From the NCBI GenBank assembly GCA_015295985.1, contig DVDX01000049.1:18764-82763 (forward strand): a stretch of 64,000 bases of DNA. The letters run 5' to 3'. Shown here in pieces: positions 27,693 through 36,019 of this stretch. This DNA comes from Synechococcus sp. M44_DOE_062. Its GTDB lineage: Bacteria; Cyanobacteriota; Cyanobacteriia; Thermostichales; Thermostichaceae. A program made the translations under genes and the position numbers. Under the pieces are notes generated by a model, which had not been told where the DNA came from, did not search any database, and saw nothing but the letters and a program-made list of their open reading frames with translations. Position 1 is the stretch's first letter; every line of letters starts with the position of its first letter.

Positions 27693-28649
27693 TTGAGCGT
27701 GCTCAACACCCTTTTTCAGGTTTATCCTCCCTTGCTGGGCTGGACGCTGCTGGGTTTTTTGCTCCAGAAGGGGCTGCCCGGCGGCTGGAAGCGTTGGCTG
27801 GATCCCCACGCCCTAGGGCGGTTCATGTTCTGGGTGGGGGTGCCCCTCAGCATTGTTGGGTTTATGCAGGGGGTGGATCTGTCGGGCCAACTCTGGGTCG
27901 CCCCTCTGATCTGTTGGCTGTCGGTGGGGCTGGGGTTTGCCTTGACCAGCGCCTGGATGTGGTGGCAGCACCGTGGTGTGGGGGATGTCCCCAACTGTTG
28001 GAGCAGCGCACAGCAGGGCAGCTTTCACCTGACCGCCACTCTGGGGAACACCGGGTATTTGGGCTATCCCATCTGCTTGGCTGTGGCCGGAAGGGCTTAC
28101 TTTGGCTGGGCCCTGTTTTATGATCTGCTGGGCACTCTGTTCATGGCCTACGGGTTTGGCGTGTGGGTGGCCAGCCGCCATGGCAGTTCCCATGCTCAAC
28201 CCTGGCAGGTGGGCCTCCACATTTTGCGCACCCCTGCTCTTTGGTCGTTTGCGATGGGCCTGCTGCTGACGCGCGAACCCCTGCCGGGTTGGCTCTCTCA
28301 AGCGTTGGCGGCTTTTGCCTGGAGCATGATCCCGCTTAGCTTGATGATCCTGGGGATGCGGCTGGCCCAGGTGAAGCGCTGGGGATCCTTTCTTCCCGCC
28401 GGAGTGGCCCTCTTGATCAAGATTGTGATCGTGCCGCTCTTGGTGGGAATCGGCCTCGCCTTCACCCCCTATCCGCCTCTGGCCAAGCTGGTGCTGATCC
28501 TGCAGACCGGCATGCCTCCCGCCATCGCCACCCTGGTGCTCACGGAAGAGTACGACTTGGATCGGGAAATTACCGTCACCGCCTTGGCCGTGGGGTACTT
28601 GGCCGCCTTGCTGACCTTGCCCCTCTGGCTGGGGCTATGGGGATCCTAG
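27693..28649 (+). CDS. AEC-family (auxin efflux carrier type) transporter
   Basis: The protein is 318 residues with about ten hydrophobic segments in two halves. Motifs include GWTLLGFLLQKGLP near the N-terminus, ATLGNTGYLGYPICLAVAG and the late GMPPAIATLVLTEEYD, all typical of AEC/bacterial malate-type permeases. The start is uncertain: TTG 27693 or GTG 27699, with no ATG in a fitting place. The end overlaps the next gene by four bases tail to tail. The substrate is unknown. Confidence 0.85.
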   Translation: MSVLNTLFQVYPPLLGWTLLGFLLQKGLPGGWKRWLDPHALGRFMFWVGVPLSIVGFMQGVDLSGQLWVAPLICWLSVGLGFALTSAWMWWQHRGVGDVPNCWSSAQQGSFHLTATLGNTGYLGYPICLAVAGRAYFGWALFYDLLGTLFMAYGFGVWVASRHGSSHAQPWQVGLHILRTPALWSFAMGLLLTREPLPGWLSQALAAFAWSMIPLSLMILGMRLAQVKRWGSFLPAGVALLIKIVIVPLLVGIGLAFTPYPPLAKLVLILQTGMPPAIATLVLTEEYDLDREITVTALAVGYLAALLTLPLWLGLWGS

Positions 28650-28888
28650 TAGGCCAGATGAGACAAGGTTTGCTCAAGGTAGTGATGCACGAGTTGATCC
28701 AGCTCCGCTTCCTGGCTGGGCAACTCCCGTCCCTGGAGCCATCCTCGAAAACCTGAGCTTTCCACAATGGCCTGTCGCAAGGGCTTCCAAACCGCTTGCG
28801 CGCGCAGTGCTGCCAAGGCCTCTGGCCCGCTAAAGTGCTCCGCACCGCTATCGCGAGTGTGAACGGAGCTGAGAGCAGGATTGGTCAT
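28646..28888 (-). CDS. Hypothetical small protein, 80 residues
   Basis: The protein is MTNPALSSVHTRDSGAEHF... with a probable helical C-terminus EAELDQLVHHYLEQTLSHL. I do not recognise it. The N-terminal part SSVHTRDSGAEHFSG is encoded by a hairpin repeat (28833-28866), in the same frame as in ycf45 (VSGAEHF). The gene is convergent with the AEC transporter. It may be a real short gene whose N-terminus was extended by the repeat. Confidence 0.5.
   Translation of the reverse strand: MTNPALSSVHTRDSGAEHFSGPEALAALRAQAVWKPLRQAIVESSGFRGWLQGRELPSQEAELDQLVHHYLEQTLSHLAY
28833..28866 (+). repeat. Hairpin repeat copy, GTGC-TCC-GCAC type
   Basis: The plus strand reads aaagtgctccgcaccgctat then cgcgagtgtgaacgg; the stem is at 28836-28846. 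It lies at the 5' end of the small gene on the minus strand. Confidence 0.85.
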
Positions 28889-29059
28889 GAGAGGAAGGTG
28901 AGTAGGAGTGATTCACCCTCAGAATAGCCTGGATCCCAGTTGGCTTTGGCTCTCTGGGATACAAATCTCCCCCTCTGTTCTGAACAAGCCTTCTCTCAAT
29001 CGCTCAAGCAAAACGAATCCATCACCATCAACTAACTGGCGCAAGAGGCCCAGGGATCC

Positions 29060-30595
29060 CTAAACAAACAATTGGCTGCGCTGCTCGACCCGCAAAGTTG
29101 GCCCCAAGGCATTGAGAAGAGAGACGCCGTAGCTGCGGGCAATGATGCGGCTATCCAAAATGGCCACCCATCGGGTGGGTGAGCTGGACTCTTCACGGGA
29201 ATCAGGGCCCTGCCGCAGAGGGGCGACAGCCCGTTGCAACTGGGCAGCGGCCACCGGCAAAAGGTACTGACGGAACCAGTCCTGCTGGGTGCGTTGCAGA
29301 TATTGTACCCGTCCGGCCACCCTTGGGTCTTCCACAGAAGGGAAAGGCAAAGTGGCAATCACCATCAGCTCAGGGCGCGGCAAGCCGGCCTTGTGGTGCA
29401 GCCAGTAGGGCCAGTCGCAGACCAAAATGCCCTTTTCGCCGGGGAACGGGCTGTTTACCCGCACCCGTGAGCCGAATTCGGCAGCCAAAGCCGCTCCCAC
29501 CTGGGCTTGCAGAGGCTGATCCGACACCAACACCACCACAAAGCCTTGCGCCTGAGGGATCAGCTTTTTCAGCTCTTGCAGCAGGTGATCCCGAAATAGA
29601 GGGCTGTTGGGCAAGGGCAGGCGCGGCAAGTAGAGGGACAGCTCCGCCCCGCCGGAACGGGGCCAACCCTCGCCTGAGGCAAACCGCAACGGCGTCAGAT
29701 CCGGCAAGCCCAACCGTCGCCGGTAGGTTTCCGCCTGGCGATCCAGATCCAGCGCTTCCCCGATAATCACCACCGGCTGTGTGGCCCAAATGGGGGCCAG
29801 CCAATCGTGCAGAGCCGTCGGGCTGTGGTGAAGGCTGAGGCGACCGGTTTCTCGGTCGGTTTCGGCCCACCAAATCCAGTGGGAAACGGGATCCCGCTCA
29901 GAGCTGAGCCGCCAGCGGATCTGATCCCAGGGATCCGGCAACCAGCCGGGGTAGCCTGTCACCAAAGACAGCGCAGCATCCAGGTGAACCAGTTCATCCG
30001 CTTGGAGCAGACAGCGGGCAAGAGGTCGCCGCAAAAGCTGCAGGGACAAATTGACCTGAACCTGGGAGAGCTGCTCTGCCTCAGCAGGGAAGAGCTGCCG
30101 GAGCTGTTGCCAATGGCTGGCTTCCAGGGTCACTGTCAGCGCCTGGTAGGCCCAATCCTCCAGGTCTTCGGCTCCGTCGAGGATCAGAGGGATCCCTGTT
30201 GGCACTTGCGAGGATCCCTTTCTCAGGCGAGCTTGCAGCCAATCCAAGGGATCCACCAACAGCAGCCCCTGGAAATCGGGATCCGGCCAGCGGTCTTTTT
30301 GCAGGACGGGCTTATGCAACTGCAGGGTGTGCTGTAGCCAGGGGATCTCTTCCCCCAAAATTTGCGCCTGCACAGGAGCTGTAGCGCAGAGCAAGGTGGG
30401 GTTGGGCCACATTAGGGCTGGCAGCAGGTAACTGAGGCGGTGCTGACCCCCGGCAGGCACCTGGATCAAGGTGCTGCGACCCAACCGCAACCCTCGCGCC
30501 ACCATGCGAGCCATTGTTAACTGGTGGGGCCACAGGGCTTCGGGAGACTGCCGCAAAAGCTGCCGCAACTGTTGGTGGACTTCAACCTCGATCAC
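29060..30595 (-). CDS. DinG/XPD-like helicase protein with degenerate motifs
   Basis: The protein is 511 residues. The fold outline of a DinG-type superfamily 2 helicase is visible: RSTLIQVPAGGQHRLSYLLP takes the place of the P-loop (normally AGTGKS) and LILDGAEDLEDW the place of the DEAH box. The C-terminal part shows LVVLVSDQPL-like, ATLPFPSVEDPR and AILDSRIIARSYGVSLLNAL as in DinG. The P-loop lysine and the arginine of the last motif are missing. It may bind DNA or a partner without ATP hydrolysis. It is an isolated gene, divergent from ygfZ. Confidence 0.7.
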   Translation of the reverse strand: MIEVEVHQQLRQLLRQSPEALWPHQLTMARMVARGLRLGRSTLIQVPAGGQHRLSYLLPALMWPNPTLLCATAPVQAQILGEEIPWLQHTLQLHKPVLQKDRWPDPDFQGLLLVDPLDWLQARLRKGSSQVPTGIPLILDGAEDLEDWAYQALTVTLEASHWQQLRQLFPAEAEQLSQVQVNLSLQLLRRPLARCLLQADELVHLDAALSLVTGYPGWLPDPWDQIRWRLSSERDPVSHWIWWAETDRETGRLSLHHSPTALHDWLAPIWATQPVVIIGEALDLDRQAETYRRRLGLPDLTPLRFASGEGWPRSGGAELSLYLPRLPLPNSPLFRDHLLQELKKLIPQAQGFVVVLVSDQPLQAQVGAALAAEFGSRVRVNSPFPGEKGILVCDWPYWLHHKAGLPRPELMVIATLPFPSVEDPRVAGRVQYLQRTQQDWFRQYLLPVAAAQLQRAVAPLRQGPDSREESSSPTRWVAILDSRIIARSYGVSLLNALGPTLRVEQRSQLFV

Positions 30596-30689
30596 AGTTC
30601 AGTACGTCGGGGATCTGCCACAGACGGTAGGGTGAACTAGCCTATTCTAGGGTAGAGAAGAAAACCAAATCCCATCTCTGGGGCGAGCG

Positions 30690-31682
30690 ATGTCTCTTCT
30701 TTCTGCTGTTCCCACAGAGAGCCAAGCCACTGCACAGACGGGATCCCTGCTCCTAGACCGCTCCGGGTGGGGCCGTTTGCGTATGCGAGGATCCCCAGGC
30801 TTGGACTACTTGCACAACCAAAGCACTCAAAATCTGAAGGTTCTCCAGCCAGGGCAGGGGGCTGACACCGTTTTTGTAACTCCCACCGCCGGCATCCTGG
30901 ATCTGGCAACGGTGTACGTGGGAGAAGAAGACTGCTGGATCTGGACCTCACCCCAGCGGCGCAGCCTGCTGATGCAGAGTTTGAGGCGCATGCTGCCTTT
31001 GGTGCGGGGAGCAGAGTTGAAAGATGAGACAGACCAGACCTTTGGTTTTGGGTTGCTGGGTTCCCAAAGTCAGGCTCTCCTGGAGAAGGTGGTGGGCTCA
31101 GAAGGGATCCCAACCGGCCCCTATGAGCACCGCACCGTGGAGATCCAGGGGATCCCTGTCCATCTGGCTTGGGGCACGGGTCTTGCCCAAGCGGGGTTTA
31201 CCCTCTGGGGCACTATTGACCGAAAAGCAGCTCTTGAGGAATGCTTGCTCCAAGCCGGGGCCAAGCTGGCCGCACCTGAGCTGTGGGAAGCCCTGCGCCT
31301 AGAAGCGGGTCGCCCTGCTGCCGACCAAGAGCTGACCCCAGACTACAACCCCCTAGAAGCTGGCCTGTGGCAGGCTGTTTCCCTTGGCAAAGGTTGCTAC
31401 GTTGGCCAGGAAGTCTTGGCCAAGCAAGTGACCTACAAGCGCATTCGGCAAACCCTGTGGGGGATCTCCCTTCAAGGAGAAGCTCATCCTGGCACAGAGA
31501 TTTTGCGGCAGGGGGAAAAGATTGGGCTGCTGACCAGTGCGGGCCTAACTTCGCAAGGGTACTTGGGATTGGGATACGTGCGCACCAAATTCAATCCTGC
31601 CGAGGGCTTGGAAGTTGAAGTCGGCTCAGTGCCAGGAGTGCTGACCCGAATGCCGTTTTTGAGCTTCCCGCCCATTGTCTAG
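30690..31682 (+). CDS. ygfZ: YgfZ/GcvT-like folate-binding protein
   Basis: The protein is 330 residues. YgfZ family members assist iron-sulfur cluster assembly or repair and bind tetrahydrofolate. The diagnostic KGCYVGQEVLAK is at about residue 234, within ADQELTPDYNPLEAGLWQAV... and followed by ..KRIRQTLWGISL. The start MSLLSAVPTESQATAQTGSLL is 94 bases from the divergent helicase. A decayed copy of its 3' part lies 4.6 kb downstream, past the dynamin operon. Confidence 0.9.
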   Translation: MSLLSAVPTESQATAQTGSLLLDRSGWGRLRMRGSPGLDYLHNQSTQNLKVLQPGQGADTVFVTPTAGILDLATVYVGEEDCWIWTSPQRRSLLMQSLRRMLPLVRGAELKDETDQTFGFGLLGSQSQALLEKVVGSEGIPTGPYEHRTVEIQGIPVHLAWGTGLAQAGFTLWGTIDRKAALEECLLQAGAKLAAPELWEALRLEAGRPAADQELTPDYNPLEAGLWQAVSLGKGCYVGQEVLAKQVTYKRIRQTLWGISLQGEAHPGTEILRQGEKIGLLTSAGLTSQGYLGLGYVRTKFNPAEGLEVEVGSVPGVLTRMPFLSFPPIV

Positions 31683-31751
31683 GATTGTTTTTGCGGCAGA
31701 AACCTCTCCTCTCCCACTGCAAGGGAGAAACACGGGCAAAGGATCCAGAAC

Positions 31752-32009
31752 TCATAGGTCAAAGTGGCGGCGAAAGCGGGGATCCCGTTGATCCTTTTTG
31801 CGTCGGTTGCAGGTTTTGCACAACGTTTGCAGATTGCTGATATCGTTACTGCCCCCTTGGGCAATGGGGATGATGTGATCGATCTGAAGCTGAACCTCTG
31901 TGGACGATTTTCCGCAACTGCGGCAGCGGAAGCCATCTCTTTGGAAGACATACTCCCGCACGGATGCTGGAATTGGGATCCTCTTGCCAGATTTTCTCTC
32001 TTCCATCAT
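31752..32009 (-). CDS. HNH endonuclease, small
   Basis: The protein is 85 residues. It has the zinc-binding pairs CRSCG and CKTCN and the catalytic core in QIDHIIPIAQGGSNDISNLQ, with the invariant DH and N of the HNH fold. Such stand-alone proteins nick or cut DNA, or act inside defence and mobile systems. Its ATG (32009; a second at 32006) overlaps the stop of the KGK-like gene by four bases, so it is the last gene of the dynamin operon. Confidence 0.9.
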   Translation of the reverse strand: MMEERKSGKRIPIPASVREYVFQRDGFRCRSCGKSSTEVQLQIDHIIPIAQGGSNDISNLQTLCKTCNRRKKDQRDPRFRRHFDL

Positions 32010-32422
32010 TCATCCATGTTGCGCAGATCGTCCAGTGGAGACTCTTCATTTAGAGATTCTGACATCTCCTGTTCAGGCTCTTTTGTCAGAAACTCAGGAT
32101 TGTCACGATAAAAGTCAATCGTAACTTCTACCCTTACTTTAACTCTACCGGTCTGCCAACAGTTGGTTTTAGGGGAAAGAACCGAGCATGGAACTCCTTT
32201 GTAGAAAAAATGAACTTTATCTTCAGGGGGGAGACCTGTTTGGATCTCAGACGAACTTAAGTAACTGTCTAGTCCACTTCCCATTTGGTCAAACCTTAGG
32301 AAATAGGAATGAATAAAGTCGCAAAGCTTAGAAATCAGGTAGACTCTGTTTTTGTTAACAAAAGTGATGACTCCGTCTCCCAGTTGGCTAAGATTGATGG
32401 ATGTTTTTGTCATTTTATTCAC
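32006..32422 (-). CDS. KGK-like small protein C, LDDLR tail
   Basis: The protein is 138 residues. The C-terminal half matches the pattern of the KGK domain (GVPCSVLSPKTNCWQTGRVK, then VRVEVTIDFYRD), as in its two neighbours. The last residues are ESPLDDLRNMDE, with the motif shared by the four genes. The N-terminal part INLSQLGDGVITF resembles the start of the KGK family. No catalytic residues are evident. It starts one base after the preceding gene ends and overlaps the HNH gene. Function is unknown. Confidence 0.75.
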   Translation of the reverse strand: MNKMTKTSINLSQLGDGVITFVNKNRVYLISKLCDFIHSYFLRFDQMGSGLDSYLSSSEIQTGLPPEDKVHFFYKGVPCSVLSPKTNCWQTGRVKVRVEVTIDFYRDNPEFLTKEPEQEMSESLNEESPLDDLRNMDE

Positions 32423-32423
32423 C

Positions 32424-32822
32424 TCAAGACGTAGAGACAGCTTGAATAACCCGTAAATCGTCCAGTATAGAATCTCCTGACTTTCTAGGAATGCTATCTT
32501 GAGCTACTGCTCCAGAGTCTGTAGGTTGGTCATCGGGAACAAACTCGAAATAAACCTTGACCGATATTTTGCCAGAGATCCATGACTTTCTGGGCCGCAA
32601 GACTCGAGATTTTTCCCCATTTAAGAGAGTTGTAATACCTACTCGAACACTTCTCGAGTGAAGATGACTGTTTATCCGGTATGTCTCTGCAAAAAAATAA
32701 GAGGTAATTGCACTGTGCAAGGTACTTGGAAAGTAGATTTGATCACCAATCTCAACAACAGTTTCCCTATCATCCTCTCTCAGGACTATCGGATCAACCA
32801 CTGTATTACCTCCTATTTTCAC
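32424..32822 (-). CDS. KGK-like small protein B, LDDLR tail
   Basis: The protein is 132 residues. The central and C-terminal part reads GEKSRVLRPRKSWISGKISV then VKVYFEFVPDDQP, the KGK-type pattern W..GK(I/V)..(K/R)V..EF.PDD. It ends SGDSILDDLRVIQAVSTS, so the LDDLR motif is ten residues from the end. The ATG overlaps the end of protein A by four bases. It is probably cytosolic; no membrane segment is seen. Confidence 0.75.
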   Translation of the reverse strand: MKIGGNTVVDPIVLREDDRETVVEIGDQIYFPSTLHSAITSYFFAETYRINSHLHSRSVRVGITTLLNGEKSRVLRPRKSWISGKISVKVYFEFVPDDQPTDSGAVAQDSIPRKSGDSILDDLRVIQAVSTS

Positions 32823-33283
32823 AGACTTTGCGAACCAACATCTTCACGAAGGTCATCCAGAGGGGATCCGCTGCTGCCCTCTGAGACTGTATCCTCTGGC
32901 TCAAACTCTACAGTGATCCGCAATCTGACTCTGCCTTTTTCCCAATCTTTCTTGCCCGGCACCAAGAGCTGACAAGCAAGTCCCTGCCCAAACCACTTCG
33001 CTTCTTGCATCAACTTTTCTTCTGGCTTGGGAGCAAGAAGGCTACTGGCAATGTTGAGCAAGTCTTCCGGCGGCAGGATCCCTGAGGATCTCAAGGCCGC
33101 GATGAACAAGCGATGCAGCTCTTCTTTCTTGGTCAAGTCCTCTTGGGCCGCTTTGACCAAGTTGGCAACCTTAAAAGTTTTCTCCCCTACGGAGAGGATC
33201 CCTTCTGGGTGCTGCTGTAGAGGTATCGATTTGGATCCCATGACTTTATCTCGATCAAGTGAAAGGCAAAAAACTAAAGACAA
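32819..33283 (-). CDS. KGK-like small protein A, LDDLR tail
   Basis: The protein is 154 residues from ATG 33283 or 140 from ATG 33241 (MGSKSIPLQQHPEGILSVGE). Its N-terminal half is helical (VANLVKAAQEDLTKKEELHR and ILPPEDLLNIASSLLAPK). The C-terminal half is GLACQLLVPGKKDWEKGRVR then LRITVEFEPED, the clearest of the three KGK patterns. It ends GSPLDDLREDVGSQSL. It starts 6 or 48 bases after the GTPase stop. It is the largest of the three and the only one with the helical insert. Confidence 0.75.
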   Translation of the reverse strand: MSLVFCLSLDRDKVMGSKSIPLQQHPEGILSVGEKTFKVANLVKAAQEDLTKKEELHRLFIAALRSSGILPPEDLLNIASSLLAPKPEEKLMQEAKWFGQGLACQLLVPGKKDWEKGRVRLRITVEFEPEDTVSEGSSGSPLDDLREDVGSQSL

Positions 33284-33289
33284 GACGCT

Positions 33290-35824
33290 CTATCTCAAAT
33301 CATCGAGGATGCTATCTAATTCTGGAAAACTCCCGTCTATGGGTGTAGAACGACTAAGAGCGCCTGCTTCGCTTGCACTGCTTTCACCTACTTGCTGTTC
33401 AGGAAGACTTGCCAAAATCTGAACTGACTCGCCAACAGAGGAAGGCTCAGGACGAGTAATCAAGGGCAGCATCTCGCGATTGAGGCCCAAAGCTTGCAGG
33501 CAGAGGTTGATCCCAGAAACAGCTTGGTTGTACTTGTCTATGTTTGCCTCCAGTTCTTTCAGCCGCTGTTGGTTAAGCGCAATTTTCTCTTCAGCTTCTT
33601 TTCTGAGAGTTGCTTCCATGAACTGCTTTGCTTCTGGGTACTTTTGTAAAATCTCATCGGCTACTTGCTTGGCAACCGGTAATAGCTGAGTTTTTAGAGT
33701 ATTGTTGGTCTCTTGTCGAAAGCTAGAACGCACTGTCTGGCTAATTTTCGGCTCGAAGTCAAGCTTAAGTAATTGTCGGATTCCAGGCTCTGCGTCTTGA
33801 ATGGCAGAGATGTCGTATGATTGGCTGGTTTGTCTTAGGACTTCTCGAAACTGGTAGATCGAGAATGTTCCTTCGTCGTAGAAGCGGGGACTTTCTCTGA
33901 GGTAGCGGTCGCACTCCTTTCGAGCACCATTGACGAGAGAACTCAAAGTTACCTCTTTAACCAAAAGAAGCTTTTTCTCCAAGTCCCCATCGGATCCCAG
34001 TAAGCGAAACAACTGCCTGTAGTAGCTCGAGCTGCGAACGTCATCAACAAGGCGACGAAAGAAGTTCTCTACAAGCGTGCTGGCTGATTCTACCAGGATG
34101 TCCTCCAGATGGTTGGATAAATAGTAAAAGGCTTCGACCAACACAGCTAAAAATGGGGCTGTGGAGTTGCGGGGACGGATGCGAACAGCTTGACTGTAAA
34201 CATTGTCCAACGAAAAAGTATCCAAAAGCTCATCTAGCCTTCGTACCATCCTAGCCTGCAACTTGCGGAAGTCATTCTCAAATTCTTTGTTTTCTCTATT
34301 GATAACTTTATTGACTACTGTCTGGATATGCTCGTCGAACTCTCGGCCAATACTGGCTAGCTGCTGATTAATCAGCGCCAGCTCATAGGAAATCATACTG
34401 TCAATATCTTTGGGCTGGCTATCAATGTCTCGGTAGAGATCTAGATAGGACTTCCTCACCTCGATGCAGAGAGGTTGCAAATCATCGGCCAGCGCGGAAA
34501 ATAGCTGTGGCCGCTTTTCTTCCGTTAAATAACGAGTGATCCCAGCCCGAAAGTCTTCAATACCGCTATCCTTAATCATATACTCAATCAAAGGTTTTCC
34601 CCACTCTCTCAGAATCCGAATGTAATTATTGATTGGTGTATCGTACCCATGCACAGAAGGACGAAATGGGGATCCAACCAACCTACCTGACGTGCAGTAC
34701 TTGTTAAACTCGCTAACAAACTGGGGTGTTTCTTCCTCACCACCCAATTCTTTGATGCTTTCTGAAAAAATCGTATCCAGTCCAAATCGATCCTCAGGGG
34801 TAGTTGTCTTGATCTGGGAACCATAGAAGCCGAGAAGGCCGCTTGTCTTGAATACGCGGAGCTGACGAAACTGCTGGTCGATAATGTTTTCCAGTCTCTG
34901 CTTTAGTTGCGCGTTGTACCAAGTCTCATCAATCCGGTTAAATACGTAGAAGACGCGGTCTCTAATGCTATCATTACCTTGAATATGCTCAATAAGCTCT
35001 GTCTCTTCCTTGGTCAGCTCACCCGTTGCAGCACACTTGAGAACGCAAACAACTGCGGACGTATCCGGATCGGCAATTTTTCGATAAGTACGCTCTGCAT
35101 CCGCTTTGACTGGAGCATCGATCCCAGGAGTATCAACAATAACGTTCCCATCTTCCAGCAAGGGGTGGTGGCAATAGTATTCCACCTTTCGCAAAACTGC
35201 ACTATTAGCACCGCGCCGGGCAAAACCCGCAGCTTCTCTCAGGTTGCCGAAGTTGAGCTGCTCCATTGAGAAAACTTTGTTCTCGGTAGAGTGAATTTTG
35301 TCCCGGTTCTGCTGGAAACCTGTAATCAACAAGCGAAGTGCATCCGCCTGCTTCGCCCGCTCTGACTTGCTTTTGCCTCCCTCCTGCTGAATAATAGCCT
35401 CAGCACGCTCCTTCAGGGGATTCAGTGCAGTGTCTTCCAGCCTGCTGAGTGACGGAGCCAAGTTTAGGAAAGCGCAGAAGGCGGTCATCTGTTCTTGCAC
35501 TTCCTGCTCGCTAAGAAAAGTGAGCACTACCCTCTCCGCATTTGGCTCTGCGTAGGCGATGTAGCACTCTGTCCCTGTGGCGTGTCCCTCGGCGCTGTAG
35601 AGAAGCTCTCTTTCTAAGAGGGCATTGATTAGCATAGACTTGCCAGCACTGAAAGCACCGGCAAAGACAATCTCGAAGGTTGGAGAAATAGCTTTGCTGA
35701 GGGAAGCTTGAATCCGAGTGGTATCTTGCTTGCCTGAAAAAGTGGAATCCTGATGCCAGAGTTGCAGGATAGCTTCAACCTGCTCTTTCAAGTTCTCACA
35801 CTGAGGCAGGAGCTTTACAGACAT
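33290..35824 (-). CDS. Dynamin-like large GTPase with C-terminal LDDLR motif
   Basis: The protein is 844 residues. GTPase motifs: P-loop FAGAFSAGKSMLINALLER at about 54-72, switch I ATGTECYIAY, G3 VIVDTPGIDAP at 228-238, and G4 VFNRIDE near 295-300. The rest is largely helical, with a late coiled-coil region (EEKIALNQQRLKELEANIDK). Bacterial dynamin-like proteins assemble on membranes and act in fusion, membrane repair or phage response; which applies here is not visible. The last residues, FPELDSILDDLR, place the LDDLR motif exactly at the C-terminus. It is the first gene of a five-gene operon and is lower in GC than its neighbours. Confidence 0.88.
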   Translation of the reverse strand: MSVKLLPQCENLKEQVEAILQLWHQDSTFSGKQDTTRIQASLSKAISPTFEIVFAGAFSAGKSMLINALLERELLYSAEGHATGTECYIAYAEPNAERVVLTFLSEQEVQEQMTAFCAFLNLAPSLSRLEDTALNPLKERAEAIIQQEGGKSKSERAKQADALRLLITGFQQNRDKIHSTENKVFSMEQLNFGNLREAAGFARRGANSAVLRKVEYYCHHPLLEDGNVIVDTPGIDAPVKADAERTYRKIADPDTSAVVCVLKCAATGELTKEETELIEHIQGNDSIRDRVFYVFNRIDETWYNAQLKQRLENIIDQQFRQLRVFKTSGLLGFYGSQIKTTTPEDRFGLDTIFSESIKELGGEEETPQFVSEFNKYCTSGRLVGSPFRPSVHGYDTPINNYIRILREWGKPLIEYMIKDSGIEDFRAGITRYLTEEKRPQLFSALADDLQPLCIEVRKSYLDLYRDIDSQPKDIDSMISYELALINQQLASIGREFDEHIQTVVNKVINRENKEFENDFRKLQARMVRRLDELLDTFSLDNVYSQAVRIRPRNSTAPFLAVLVEAFYYLSNHLEDILVESASTLVENFFRRLVDDVRSSSYYRQLFRLLGSDGDLEKKLLLVKEVTLSSLVNGARKECDRYLRESPRFYDEGTFSIYQFREVLRQTSQSYDISAIQDAEPGIRQLLKLDFEPKISQTVRSSFRQETNNTLKTQLLPVAKQVADEILQKYPEAKQFMEATLRKEAEEKIALNQQRLKELEANIDKYNQAVSGINLCLQALGLNREMLPLITRPEPSSVGESVQILASLPEQQVGESSASEAGALSRSTPIDGSFPELDSILDDLR

Positions 35825-35854
35825 AAGAGAGCAATCTCCAGAAAGGCTGCTGGG

Positions 35855-35860
35855 ATTATA
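35855..35860 (-). promoter_or_regulatory. Candidate -10 element of the dynamin operon
   Basis: On the minus strand TATAAT lies 31 bases before the ATG of the GTPase gene, after caagt. No good -35 hexamer lies at the standard distance (12 bases upstream there is CTTCAA). Between the element and the gene, TGGAGA lies about 9-10 bases before the ATG as a ribosome binding site. Confidence 0.35.
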
Positions 35861-36019
35861 ACTTGCCTATGCTTGAAGTGAGGATCCCTACAGGAATTTT
35901 CTTCAGTGCTGGAGCTGTTCGAGATTTCGACCTAAGTCTAAGTCCAGATACCTACCTGAGCTCCTAAGTGAGAGCAAGGTTTTTTGTTGGCCAACACCGG
36001 GAAACTTCGCTGCCATCGT

